In this document: piece after piece, positions 51,429-62,989 of the stretch | Numbering within the stretch: the stretch's first letter is position 1 | Layout of the letters: each line of letters begins with the position of its first letter | Assembly: GCA_002077065.1 (NCBI GenBank) | Contig: NAJO01000044.1 | Location: forward strand, 248,001 to 312,000 | Origin: Cryoendolithus antarcticus | Lineage: Eukaryota > Ascomycota > Dothideomycetes > Cladosporiales > Cladosporiaceae | Direction: 5' to 3' | Length of the DNA: 64,000 nt | The notes under the pieces: model-generated | Databases searched by the model: none | What the model was told of the DNA's origin: nothing | What the model saw: only the letters and a program-made list of their open reading frames with translations | Made by a program: the position numbers and the translations under genes

Positions 51429-52176
51429 TAACGATGATGGGGTATAGTTGGGAGAACCAACGACTTGTATCATAATCGAAGCTCGCAGGCGCTGAGCTCG
51501 TTCATGTCGCACAAACGCCCATGTATGATCTATGAAAGTTGTATCATCCGCTGTAAAGCGAAACTTCACCAGGCCTGCGACCAACGTGACGCCGAAAGTG
51601 TGGTCCTCGGAAGCGAAGAATGCATGCGCATCTAGCTGGACTCCAGGTCGTCTTCTTGCAGGAGGGCTTGCCAAGCTGCAACCATGCAAGGCGCACGGTC
51701 CATGAGCTCCGCAACTCCCATCTTCACATGATAATTAACCCTCTATCCTCAGACAAATGCATAGCAACACATTTTCGCGCTCACATTGAAGAGCGATGAC
51801 TACTCACCCCGTCGCCTGATGCCTGTGAGCGAATGAGGACGCGTGATTGAGGGTATTACTGGCTTTCGGAGCGCGAATTTAAAGCTCCAGTCGCCAGGCC
51901 CGACGGAGAAGAACCGACACAATACAATACTAATTACGTCTCAATCCATACTGTCTGCTCGGAGTTGACATATGTATCCTTGATCTCTAGAGCCTGATCT
52001 GTGAGAGGACACTCAATGGTGTCTGGCAAGCTCTGTCGAAGCTGGCTCGTCTCGGCCACATTCGCTGTAAACCAACGATCAAGCTACACAGGAGGCTTCC
52101 GGAGTTCAAGGACATAGTCTCATTGAAGAGAGATTGGAGGCAACTCTATTTGTCAACAACGTACTACGACCAGAGC
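51429..52176. other. Intergenic upstream of ABP2, may hold a 5' exon
   Basis: About 750 bases. The ABP2 frame stays open upstream of its first ATG to about 52080, so an upstream non-coding or coding exon is possible. An ACGCGT hexamer lies at 51839-51844. Nothing else is supported. Confidence 0.4.
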
Positions 52177-54354
52177 ATGGAGCTGCAAGCAAACCACTTC
52201 TTCCAACCCCGAGACCGCTCTCTACCCTCCCAAGACGTAACCGACGACAACCTAGCAAACACCTACGTCCACTTCATCCTCTACTGCAACCCCCAATTTC
52301 CCCTCGACGTCGACACCACCCAACTAACCACAAACTTCAACACCCCACCCAAAAGCGACGGGAAAGACTTCGAAACCTTCCGCCTCTGGCAACTAGTCAA
52401 GCAGCTCGACGCAAAAGAAATCGCAAGCTGGAACCAACTCGCGCAAGATCTTGGCGTAGAGCCCCCAGACACAGCGAAAGGCCAGTCCGTGCAGAAGATC
52501 GCGCAGTACACGGTACGCTGCAAGCGATGGATGCGCGCGATGCATATAGATGCTTTCTTCGAGTACTTACTGGGAAAGCAGCACGCTTATTTCCTCGAGA
52601 TCCCGCATCCGGAGCATCCGTATCCAGCTGGTGGGAGGGATCAGGTGCCTACTGAAGAGGATCTTGCGGTGAGGGCACTGGACCCGTCGTTCAGACCCAA
52701 GCGTGGAAGGCGCAGGAACTCGGATGTCGAGCGGGATGAGGAGAATGAGGCGCGGGCTAAGCTGGCGAGGGCGAATGGTGTGGAGCCAGCTTCGGCGTAT
52801 CCGAGGTCAGCGATGCCGATGTCTGCGCATCCTGGGGCGCAGCAGCATGATCCGTGGACTGCTGTGTCTTCGCATCCACAGCCGTTCCATCACTGGCCGA
52901 GCGCGCAGCTGGCGTCTTCGCACTCGGCAATTACTCCTTCGGTACCACAGCACCTGCGATGGCAGGCACCGAACTCTGCTATTACGCCGGCTACGCCTCA
53001 TCCGATGACCGCGCACCCTGGAGGCACGCATCTCGATCCGGCGTTCGCGAACGAGCCACAGTCCGCCATCACACCATCGACTGCGAAAAGAAAGCGCAAG
53101 CATGGTCCAGCGGTGTCGAGTGCATGGCCCTCGTCGACACCAACAGGCGGCAGACCACGAGGCAGACCCCCAGCGTCGCGACCACTAGCGACAGAACCTA
53201 GTCCGTTCTCTGCATTCCCAGCGAGTAGACTTGGCGCATCGTCCATGTCGCCCAGTGCAGACGCCATAGCAGCGACACCAGAGGATGTTGATATGCCACC
53301 TCCGCCGCTGCAGCAGCCGCAGAGCGCTGGTGGCAGTCGCGGGCATCGGCTAAGTTTGCAGGTTCCGCAGCATACCGGTGGACCAGTCAGACTTGCTACA
53401 CCACCACCGCCTGTCGTGACTGTGAATGGAGGTGAGGTAGCAGCTTCGGAGAGTGAAGGCCGAGGCGTCTCGTTCACGCCAGAGAGTATGGCCAGTCTAC
53501 CAGCGCCGACCGCCATGATCTCGTACACCGGGCAAAGTTCAGACGCACCGCCCTTCACACGCGAAGCTTTACACAGAGTCCTGACTACCGATCTCCTGCT
53601 TGCCCAATTGGCGGGACGCGCAACTCGTCTAACCTCGTCAGAAGCCAGAAGCCTAGCGGAAGTCATTCTGAGCCGCCTGCTCACAACGCCACCCTCCCAC
53701 TCCTTCACGCGCGTAGCCAATGCCCTCACAACAGCAGCCTCCTGGCTCGGCCTAGGCGACCAGCTCAATGTTCCGCCTGGTGCCGCCTCCGGCTCCCGCA
53801 AAAAGCTAACGACAACCCGCTTTCGCATGTCGGCAGATGGCTACGAGGAGATCATCTCACCGTCCACGACCCTCCCACCACCTCAGCCCAGCGAGTCCAC
53901 AAGTATAAGAGAAGTCTTCGACCTATCATGGACCGCCACCCTCGGCGCCTGCACAGCCAGCTTCGCCCTCTCAGACCTCTCCCTCCCCTCTCCTGCACCC
54001 TCCCGCGCCTCCGCCGCCTCAGACGCAGAAGCAGACATCCACAACCTCGTCCTCTCTACCGCTCTCACTGCCGCCTCCCGCCTTCCCTTAACCCGCCTCT
54101 CTGGCCTGCACAACGAGGCCTTCGATCTCGATGGCCTGGCTTCCAGAGGCGCGAGGCTGAGCTATGAGCGGCGAGGGTTGGCGCAGGGGACGCGAAGCGG
54201 TGAGGCTTGGGAGGAAGCTGGACGGGGGGCTGATGGCGAGATTGATTGGCGCGGGAGGTGCAGGGCGTTGGAGTTTGGGACTATGCTTGCTAAGGGGGAG
54301 ATGGAGCGGTATAGGGAGAGAGTGCTGGAGGGGGTGTTGGATTTGTTGATTTGA
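52177..54354 (+). CDS. ABP2: ARS-binding protein 2 (Abp2), about 725 aa
   Basis: Start chosen at ATG 52177; an upstream exon cannot be excluded. Residues about 15-170 match the Abp2 domain: LPSQDVTDDNLANTYVHFIL, YCNPQFPLDVDT, TPPKSDGKDFETFRLW, LAQDLGVEPPDTAKGQSVQK, and VRCKRWMRAMHIDAFFEYLL. A long, low-complexity Ser/Pro/Ala-rich region with repeated SAITPS motifs and AT-hook-like GGRPRGRPP follows. The C-terminal part is helical. In fission yeast Abp2 binds replication-origin ARS DNA. Convergent with a small membrane-protein gene 104 bases away. Confidence 0.88.
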   Translation: MELQANHFFQPRDRSLPSQDVTDDNLANTYVHFILYCNPQFPLDVDTTQLTTNFNTPPKSDGKDFETFRLWQLVKQLDAKEIASWNQLAQDLGVEPPDTAKGQSVQKIAQYTVRCKRWMRAMHIDAFFEYLLGKQHAYFLEIPHPEHPYPAGGRDQVPTEEDLAVRALDPSFRPKRGRRRNSDVERDEENEARAKLARANGVEPASAYPRSAMPMSAHPGAQQHDPWTAVSSHPQPFHHWPSAQLASSHSAITPSVPQHLRWQAPNSAITPATPHPMTAHPGGTHLDPAFANEPQSAITPSTAKRKRKHGPAVSSAWPSSTPTGGRPRGRPPASRPLATEPSPFSAFPASRLGASSMSPSADAIAATPEDVDMPPPPLQQPQSAGGSRGHRLSLQVPQHTGGPVRLATPPPPVVTVNGGEVAASESEGRGVSFTPESMASLPAPTAMISYTGQSSDAPPFTREALHRVLTTDLLLAQLAGRATRLTSSEARSLAEVILSRLLTTPPSHSFTRVANALTTAASWLGLGDQLNVPPGAASGSRKKLTTTRFRMSADGYEEIISPSTTLPPPQPSESTSIREVFDLSWTATLGACTASFALSDLSLPSPAPSRASAASDAEADIHNLVLSTALTAASRLPLTRLSGLHNEAFDLDGLASRGARLSYERRGLAQGTRSGEAWEEAGRGADGEIDWRGRCRALEFGTMLAKGEMERYRERVLEGVLDLLI

Positions 54355-54458
54355 TGTGTCGGGACTGTAGAAGCGGGGGCAGAGGTGGGCGAGGGATCCG
54401 GAGGAGTTGTGCGCTGGGATCGAGAGACAGTCGTGGTGTAGGAGGAAGCTTCGGGACT

Positions 54459-55067
54459 TCAAGCCCTCAACGTCACATCCCCGTAACCCAGCACACCTCC
54501 CGCAGCAGCAGCAGCCAGCCAACTCCACTCCAGCCATTGCAGTCCTTGCAGCAGACCCTCAGTCGCTTTGCTCGCCTCGTTATACTCGCTCATCCCCGGC
54601 ACCGGAATCCTCGTTCCTGCGTTCTTGCCATCCGAGGGAGCCCAGTACGAGGCGATGTATTTCCTCGCGAATACGTGAGCGAGAAGCAGGGCGGGGGAGG
54701 TAGTGTACATGGCCCATCGAGGCAGAAAATGCGGATCCAGAAACAACAGCGTACTCGTCACCAAGCTCAGTACAACCTACATCACACCCGTCAGCCCAGC
54801 CACCCCACATCACCATAATCGTCTAACCGCGATCCACCACCAAGCAACGAAAAGCCAACATACCATCACACCACCCACCCCCTGCGTCTTCCTTGTCTTC
54901 CACAGCTCATCCTCAATGGTCTTGGAGTACTTCGCCGCTTTCTCCGTGGCGGACTCGTAGATTTGCAGGTTTGAGATTGCGATGTAGGACTTTTGGGCGG
55001 TGTAGAGGGCCAGGAGGGTTTGGAGGGCATGGATGAGGCGGGGAGGGGAGAGGGGGATGGGGGACAT
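54459..55067 (-). CDS. Small conserved fungal membrane protein, 173 aa
   Basis: Exons 55067-54864 and 54776-54459, an 87-base intron (GTATGT..GTGTAG... acceptor GTAG) joining in phase 0. The N-terminus (RLIHALQTLLALYTAQKSY) is followed by a helical KYSKTIEDELWKTRKTQG. The junction creates a membrane segment (GGVMVVLSLVTSTLLFLD). A second lies at MYTTSPALLLAHVFARKYI and a third at WSWLAAAAAGGVLGYG. I know this layout from unnamed conserved proteins of filamentous fungi; I cannot give a function. It is divergent from MIF2 with 422 bases between starts. Confidence 0.75.
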
Positions 55068-55489
55068 TGTGAGCGTTGTGGGGGGGGAGAGAGGAGGTGG
55101 AGGGTGGAGGGCTCTCGGGGGTGGAGAGGGTGGGCGCGCTTGGTTGGAGAGTGGAGTTATCGAAGCATAAGAAAGGTGTTTTTATTGTGAGAGATGTTCC
55201 TGTTGGTTCTCATAGCCAATGGCAGCTCATGGTGGGGGTTTGTATGCGGAACAACTTCCGCCCTCCGGAAGTATCCGTCAAAGTGTCAACAAACATCCTG
55301 GTAGCAACGCACCGTAGAGTCCAGCACTTTGCGCCAGCGAGCATTGCAGTCGTCGCGTATCGATATTGTCGCCGTCGCTCACTTTTGAACGCTCAAAGTA
55401 CCCTTGCGACTCATACATCCGACAAACTGGAGCTGGGCAAAGAAAACGTGCCGCCGGCACGCGGCGCGTCACTCGCAAAGACAGTCGAG
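55068..55489. promoter_or_regulatory. Divergent promoter region of the membrane protein and MIF2
   Basis: The MIF2 frame stays open upstream of its chosen ATG, without family similarity. GGAGAG-rich stretches lie near 55080-55140. Confidence 0.4.
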
Positions 55490-57885
55490 ATGGAGCCGAG
55501 GAAGACACCGTCACAGCAGCATACGCCTGGGAGGAAGGGGAGGACAGGAAACCAGTACTTCGATGTGGGCAAAGTTGGACGGTGAGTGGACTTGAAGTGA
55601 GGAGACACAAGACAGGACTGACGGTGGGACAGGAAAACGGGCATCACGCTCAAGGACACGGGACTGCGCGATGAGCATGGCATGGAGCCCATGGCGGGCA
55701 TCTTCTCATCGCCTGTCAAGTCGCCGCAACGATCGCCGCAGACCAAGGGATATGTGGTGATTAGTTCCGAGGGTATGCAGGAGAGTGAGTGCTGTGTCTG
55801 GTGCTGCAGTATGGATGTAGGCACGACTAACAAGACACAGGCTCCGGCAGAGACGTTGATACCACCCTTCACATGCGAAAGACTCCCCGACTACCGCCAC
55901 CTCGCGCTTCGACACCAAAGCACACGAACATCGGCTCACCCAAGCGGATGTCCTCTTCGAAGCCGCAATCGCGTAGCACGGACTTCCCTCCCGCCAGCGA
56001 GATCAGCCCAGCAGGGACATCGCATGCACCCGCGAACCGTAAGATCGACTTCAACAATCGACATGGCGTGCGAATGAGCATCGAAGATGTCAGTCCCTTT
56101 AAGCCGAAGCGGACGTTGAGGCGATCGGTGGGCAGCGCGCGGCAGGATCCGTTCATGTCGAGTGCGCAGGCTGGAGAGATTTCAAGCGAGCTTGGTGGTC
56201 TGCCCAAGCTGCCTTCTTTCACGGATGCGGGTGCAGACGAGGAGCAGGATCTGTTGAACCAGCAGCTTGTAGACGACCAGCCTGTCATGTTCAACGATGA
56301 CTATGAGCCGGAGCCAGAGCTTGGATCTGCGAACAAGAGCATACAGGAAGCGTTGGCATCTGCGGAGAGCTTTTTGGCATGGTCTGCGACGAGAAGTTCA
56401 GGATCGAAGGCGAAGGAGGCTCGGACTGCTGGTCCGCATTCGACACCACTTGCTCCGCAACCACAAAACACCAGAAAGCGCACACGCGCCAGTCTCACCG
56501 ACGAGACGAACACGGTTGACGATAGTATCGAGCAAGTCGACAACAGCATCTCGCAGCTCTCGACGACATCAAACAAACGCCCTCGTGGCCGCCCACGAAA
56601 GTCCTCAGTAACAGTCCTCCGCGACTCCCCCGACCCACGAGATGCGACGATCGACCCAGCCCTCCTGGACCACTCAGACACCTTCATCCCGCCGCCCGGA
56701 TCCGACCACCACCCCTCAGACGAGGATGAAGAAGCAGATCCGACGCACATCTCAATTGAAGACGAGGAGGACGGAGAGGACGAAGACGCCGCTCCTGTAG
56801 TCCATCCCTCGCCCGCAGAACCCCGCAAAACCAAGGCACCCAAACCCCGCGCGCCTCGCGAACGAGATCCAAATACTCAGATCCGCCGCGTGCCCACGTT
56901 CTCCCCAAACCGCTCGAAATCCGCCTCCGCCCCTCCTCGATCCCCGTCCAAGCGCGCCGGCAGCGTTAGCAACGTTGCCCTCCGCGCCAGCACGCCTTTC
57001 GAAGACGCGCAGCAGCGCGTGTCCCGCTCCGGTCGCCCGATCCTCGCACCGCTCAAACACTGGGCAGGCGAAGCGTACGTATGGAAGAACGGCGAGGTTG
57101 AGGGCGTGATTAGGGCGGATGAGGTGAAGACGCCGAAGAAAGCGAAGGCGAAGGCGAAGAAGAGGAAGAGTCGGAAAGCTGCACGAGGGGGAGGGTTGAG
57201 CGATGTGGAGGAGGGAGATGAGGAGGAGAGCGGCGAGGAGAGTCTAATGCCTGATGATTGGGAGGAGAGCTTGGGCGTTGTGGCGGGCACAGTAGCAGCC
57301 TGGGATCCCAGCTTACAAGCCGCTAACCCCGACTTCACCGTCCGCGAAGGTATGCTTTCCCTTCCCTCCACTATCCCTTCTACCCTACTGACATGGTTCT
57401 CAGACCTCGCATTCGCCCCCAGCGCCCTGCTCCCTCATCCCGTCCCCGGCTCAGCATTCAGCTACGCCAAGATCCTCACACTCCCTTTCTTCGGCTCCGG
57501 TATTGTGGAGATCCCTCCACGCGGCGAGAAACGCGCAAAGAATGCGCGGAAGATGCAGATGGTCTTTTTCGTGCATGAGGGGAAAGTCGGGGTACGCGTT
57601 GGACCGGGACCGGGCGATGCGAAAGGGAGGAGAGGAAGTGGAGGGGGGGAGAGGGAGGATGGTATGAATGAGTTTGCGATTTCCAAAGGCGGGGTTTGGG
57701 TTGTGCCGAGAGGTGAGTTCTTTGATTTCCCTCCAGTGAAGAAGGGGATGCAGGGGTATGAGGATGCATGCTGACGATCTGTGACAGGCAATATTTACAG
57801 CATCACGAACGAGTCGCGCACGAAGACTGCGCGGATCTTCTTCGCGCAGGGGTGTGAGGTTGAGGCTGAGAGCTCCGGTCGATGA
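55490..57885 (+). CDS. MIF2: Inner-kinetochore protein CENP-C/Mif2, about 719 aa
   Basis: Five exons: 55490-55581, 55633-55784, 55841-57349, 57404-57712 and 57788-57885, 2160 bases. The N-terminal block NQYFDVGKVGRKTGITLKD and DEHGMEPMAGIFSSP is the conserved Mif2 N-terminus that contacts the Mis12 complex. A long disordered part has an AT-hook-like KRPRGRPRK. The CENP-C motif (RSGRPILAPLKHWAGE, around residues 475-490) binds the CENP-A nucleosome. The C-terminal cupin dimerisation domain is split by introns: DLAFAPSALLPHPV, LPFFGSGIVEIPP, RKMQMVFFVHEGKV, then VWVVPRGNIYSITNES and RIFFAQGCEVE in the last exon. One intron is a multiple of three, so an unspliced reading hides it. Confidence 0.94.
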
Positions 57886-58904
57886 AGAGACACGAGACGT
57901 TTCGTATACAGCTTGTTAGGATTTGAGTCACGCAGACTGCATGTGGCTGGGCTTCTTGGATGACGATGATTGGGAAGCCAGATACCCCTTTGCGCAGCAG
58001 TTCTCATGCTGAACCCGTCGTCTCTTGTACGAAATGATCATGCTTGTCCCTTTCCCCTCATGCATGGCGTAGCACACTGCTCTCTGCGGATTCCGATGCC
58101 ATCACAAGAGCTTGCAAAAGTCATTGTCGCCTATTCGATTCGGTAATGTACTTGGTCTCGATGCATGTTTGATTGATGCGTGCACATTGAAGGGTTAGTG
58201 TTGCGCAAATGTGGTTGGGGTTGGGGTAAACTTCGAGGCCGGCAACGCCATCACATGGCCCTCGGTGCTCAGTATCTTGTCATGGTCCAGCGAGCAGCTG
58301 CGCAAGAGTGCATGGATAATATTGGAGATGATCCGAAGGTGTTGTGGCGCTCTTGTCAGTGTGTATCAAATTTCTGCCTCCACTCGCGTAGTCTGTGTCA
58401 GATATGCGTTGATGGTGTTGTCACTTCCACAGACAGATGACTAGTACCCCCGAGAATGACAACAATCGAAGGTGTGAGCCTGTATCAAGTTTTGCAGCGT
58501 ATATCTACATGCGTGTTCTCTCATGTGGTGCTACAGTATCGAGCTCCATGGCCAAGATCTGTCTCGCTAAATCCCATGAGGAAGAGTAGCAACAACGGGA
58601 ACGAAGTCCCCAGTCCTTGGACACCACGGTCCGACTGTCATGCCACCAGAGGCGATCCGAGTGACCGATATTGACCGATCTGAGCCCGACTCCTGCCATC
58701 ATGGGACCATCGCGACACCATCGAGCGTGCGGTCTTGAAATCTTGCTCCAGCCGGATCTAGTGCCAGTCTCCATAGAGCCTTCGATGCGGCCGGTGAATG
58801 GCGGCAGTCATCGCAGCTATGTTCCACAACATCGCATCTCTCACGGCGAGTGAGTTCCTGCTAAGCAAGCAGCATGCATCGCATCCTTCATCCATGGCGC
58901 AAGC
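57886..58904. other. Intergenic, no gene supported
   Basis: About 1 kb between convergent genes. Short frames on both strands lack family features. Confidence 0.5.
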
Positions 58905-59968
58905 TCAGAATTCCTCGTCAGAGTCATTCAGCTCGTCGTCCAGATCGTCTAGTACAGGGAAGTCACCGATTTCGATTCGAGCTGCTCGGACAAAGACGCC
59001 ACACTTGGGTGCACAAGCGAAGTAGGTTTTACCGCCTACACTGCCGTCGTTCTTGCCCGTGGGCTCATCGAGCTTGACGCCGACCCATGGACCGCTGGCG
59101 CCGGGGATCTCGGGCACGAGACCGATGTAGCCGACAGTGCCGCGTCTGTGATCTGTATCAGGTAGGAGACGGCAGCGTTTGCCAGTCTGTACGCCTAATC
59201 TCACGTGTCAGTGCCTTGTGCAGCGGAGGTTAGACGAGCTCTAGGCGCTTGCACACCTCTATCCTCGACTTCCCTCCAAGACTCTGCGACTTTCTGCTGC
59301 TCGTGCTCGGGGGCGCTGGGATCGAAGCGGCCGAGCTTGTTAGCGCGCTTATAGGCTAGTACGCTGTCGGTGCGAGTCTCGTACTCGCTTTGCGGGAGCT
59401 CGAACTTCTCGACTGCTGAGACATCGGTATAGTTTTCGCGGAGTCCTGGTGGGCGAGTGTCTGTGACCTGTGTGATAGAATGTGATTAGTCATCCGTCCT
59501 GTAGCACAGCGGACATCGCGAGAGGGATGTAGACGACTGTAGCGAGTGAAATGTGCACAGTATAGGATCGGTCGTAGTTTTCGAATAATGTGGACTAGGT
59601 CAAAACACTAGTCGGAGAGCATGAAGACAGTTTACCAATTCCGAAGGCCAGCTCTGGATCTCGCTAGTAACACCACGATAGGACAACGGAGACGGGAGAA
59701 GGGCGGAAACAACATCACCTACCCTGATCTCAGCATAGGCCTGCAGCTTCCACGCACCCACTTCCACACTCTCGTCTGCACTTTCGATCGGCACAGAAGC
59801 CTGCGAGCCAATCTTGATGCTCAGCTTCTGCGACCTTGCAGGCACGCCAGTAACGGGCTCAAGCTTCGCCTTGAGGGTGGCAATGCTCCAGGATGGCGAT
59901 ATGCGGCGCTCAGAGGATGATGAGTCGGACACGATCAGCATAGGTATGTCGTGTGATGTGGACGCCAT
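58905..59968 (-). CDS. ALF1: Tubulin-folding cofactor B (Alf1/TBCB), 248 aa
   Basis: Exons 59968-59723, 59467-59257 and 59194-58905 sum to 747 bases. The N-terminal ubiquitin-like domain (SWSIATLKAKLEPVTGVP, QKLSIKI) is followed by a helical linker (VSAVEKFELPQSEYETRTDS). The C-terminal CAP-Gly domain has RRGTVGYIGLVPEIPGASGP, WVGVKLDEPTGKNDGSVGGK and TYFACAPKCGVFVR. It ends in an acidic tail (DELNDSDEEF) resembling the tubulin EEY/F end. The protein works with cofactor E on alpha-tubulin. It lies beside GCP2 and MIF2 in a microtubule-related stretch. Confidence 0.93.
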
Positions 59969-60641
59969 TATCGTGTCTCTGCGAGCTGACTGCTGTCGCG
60001 TGCGATTATAGCGAGTCTGGAGTGGGTTGAATCAATTTCGTCCACGACCCAATGAAAACTACTCGTGAGGCCAAGAACCAGGCCAGACAGTGAAGGCTTG
60101 TTGCACAAGTGGTCACTGAATGGCGAATGGTCCTTGAGATGTTCGCGTTTGAGTTCGTATCTGCGCAGTGATGGAACACTGTTGTTTCGTCCGAAGCTAC
60201 AGTGTGGGATCGATTGCCTTGGACGATCTGATCAAATCTGACTTGATTCTCACTCGGTCGAAGAAAATGGTGATGATAAGTATTGCAGTAAGGTACTGCA
60301 ATAAGTATAATGAGCGCACTATGTCAGATACTGTAGTAAGGTATGATGGAATGAGGTTCAGTCCTAGCGGGCGCCAAGCCATGTATCCAACAAGAATTGT
60401 CTCCTAGGCTCCTACATAGTGGCATCGACGACTTTGTGGAAACATCATATGCTGAGGTATCCCGTATCAGATCGCACGTACACAAGAACTGATATGAGTG
60501 AGATGTTTAGTAGCAACACGTCCTGATTGCATCCCAGGTATCCGATGCATGTACGCATTATGCTGCGCCAGATCACCGCCACAGAGTATCTATATATTGG
60601 TAACCTCGCTTCAAATCCCACCGAAGCATCCACGAAATCCC
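59969..60641. other. Intergenic, contains a short inverted repeat
   Basis: The TBCB promoter lies here. An AT-rich stretch near 60250-60350 holds repeated GTAAGGTA-type words and the inverted repeat listed separately. Confidence 0.5.
60281..60303. repeat. Perfect inverted repeat, 10-base arms, 3-base loop
   Basis: TATTGCAGTA, then AGG, then TACTGCAATA. A related word (TACTGTAGTAAGGTA) follows at about 60330. It may be a small hairpin or a factor site; no function is known. Confidence 0.7.
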
Positions 60642-60908
60642 ATGGCGCAATCCCGCTTCCTCCATGCCGCGCCTAGCACGTCAGGGGCGCACGGGAAGTC
60701 GAGCGCCTCCGAGTTGCTGCGAAGCGCGCTAGAACGACACGAAACAGCGGGCTTCACCGCTAGAACGAGCCTTGGAACTCGGACTGCGGATCACTTTGGG
60801 CTCGGGGACTCGGAGCTAGTCATGCATATGTTTGAGGGGGTAGTCTCCGGTGAACATCTGTTCGACGGGCGGTGCCGAGAGGTTCGCAGCGATGACCGAA
60901 GAGTGTGA
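60642..60908 (+). CDS. Possible small protein, 88 aa
   Basis: ATG-initiated frame (MAQSRFLHAAPSTSG ... SELLRSALERHETAGF). No family recognised. A second frame just downstream (to 61038) reads SFQFGLIDDLPRLSQAYV, so either a longer gene with a missed intron or frame change exists, or both are chance. Confidence 0.3.
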   Translation: MAQSRFLHAAPSTSGAHGKSSASELLRSALERHETAGFTARTSLGTRTADHFGLGDSELVMHMFEGVVSGEHLFDGRCREVRSDDRRV

Positions 60909-62989
60909 TGAAACATTCTTCATCTCATTTCAGTTCGGCCTTATTGATGATCTTCCGCGACTGAGTCAGGCCTATGTTCACGACAACGGTGGAACACAGA
61001 TCTCGCTCACGGCCGATGTCTACTGGAGCGTAGACTGACCGATAAATGACCTAGTGAGCCGTCACGAGTCGTATTGCTGTTGGAGGTGCGGCATTGTACA
61101 GCTCAGACCTCTTCACCGCTCGAGGCAGGTAGCCGAAGAAGAGCGGTAGAAGGGCATTGTGACATTTCGATGCAGCATTCGGGGTCGGAGGATGGCGGAT
61201 TGACTTCGATCAGCTGCTGCAACGACATTCCGGCCATTGTTGCGTGTGTGACACGTCTCTATCTCCATCGCTGTGCTACATCATAGTCACGAGCGTGCGT
61301 GCCACTTTCATCTCTCGTTCCACAAGGTTCTCTCGACGTCAGTGCGCCCGTTCGAAATGCATCTAGCGTCGTGTGACACCTCGAAGCGACAGTTTCGGCA
61401 GTCAATACGAACACCTCCGATTCACCGCCTTGTCACGATGCTTCTGTCGATGCAGCTGTGCTCCGAAGCCACTCCAGCCCGACTGCCGGGGAAGCGCTAG
61501 GGAGATCCCTACATGTCTTGGAGTGGCATGAACTATGAAACGTGAACGACTCGGAGGAACTATGATGGGCATGTCATTGAATGGCATCGAGACGACATGG
61601 ACAGCCAATCATCACGGATTGGCAACACCATCGCGGCGAAGCGGACTGGGTAGATGGGCCTCGATCCTACGCCATTGTTGTTCACTGCAACAGCGAGGCG
61701 CGCAAGCGCATGCAGATCACCGTTCGTCACGACAATGAGATCCATCGCGCATGCGCCCGCATATAGACATCCCTGAGGGCCTGGCCTTACTTTGTTGGCT
61801 TCGGACATGCCAACCTGGACCAATGAAAGTGGTTTCACACCGCTCTTCGACGTTGTTGGGTCGTCATCGGAGGCGTTCGAGTCATTCTGCACGTCAACCT
61901 TCACGACTAGAAGCGGGATCTTAGAGTCGTCACCATGAATTCAACGATGGCGTTAGAACATGCCAAATAGCACGGCAACAGCGACGAAAGCAGAGCAACG
62001 TCCGTAGGGCAGAAGCAAAGCCACAAGTCATGAGGCTGATCGACACGAGCCCGTGCAACGCGCGTGCACGGCGTGGGTGCCTCACCCTCGTGGAGCAAGG
62101 GTCAAGGCAGATCCCTCGACACTACTCGACCTCGAAAACGGGTTGATCCCGGCGTCAAATCCTCGCTACCCAAGCATGGGATGCATGACCCGGTGCTATT
62201 ACTGCAAGGCTTTTGACTACGCACTGCCCGTTCGCAGCGTGGGAAAACCTGTCATGGCCATCTCGCCGCAGCAGCTTGTACATGCCCGTGCGGTTTCATC
62301 CCTTGCAACGTGCTGCCACTGGCCGAGTCCTGCACCGAGTGCGCTGTCAACGACTCGGGATACCTCTGTACAGTACAGTGCTTCCTGAGTGTCGCCGCTA
62401 GACTCGCATGGCTTGTTCCGTGACTACCATCTGCCCTCTGCTCGCGCACCTTGGGTACACCCGCGAAGGCAGGCCGCATACTTCTCTTCTTGTCTGCAGC
62501 CTCACAGATCTTGGGAACACTGACCGCCTTTGTCGTCCTACGTGGGTACCAACTCGAGTTCACCGACCGCCAGACTGTAAAGCTACTCAGCAACGGAAGC
62601 GGTGTTCGCACCGTGCTTTCAACTACACAGTGAGCGCATCGAAATCGCACAACATAATAAACACTGGACAATCAAGGGATTACTGACTCTCGACGCCTGG
62701 CGATTCGTGATACGAGTAGGATCACTGTCAACAGAGAAGGAAAGCCTCTAGTGCACGCACAGCCCGGACGAGGTAACATCGGCCAGCCGCCCAGGGCATC
62801 CCGTGCAAACTCCCACGAGGCACTCACTTGCCAGTGGCGTGCACTTCTCGAAGGATTCGGAACACTCCGCGCAGCACACTCAACAACGTGGCAAAGCGTG
62901 CAGAAAGGCAGCGTCGTTGAGCGCCGATCAGACGTGGTGCTCAGAGGGAAGCCCACACTTAGGCATTGCAAAATTCTGATTGAACGATC
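60909..62989. other. Long intergenic stretch, no gene supported
   Basis: About 2 kb with many short overlapping frames, mostly starting at GTG or TTG and without domains. No repeat, RNA gene or mobile element was recognised. The 5' exon(s) of the Myb-type gene may lie near its right end. Confidence 0.45.
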
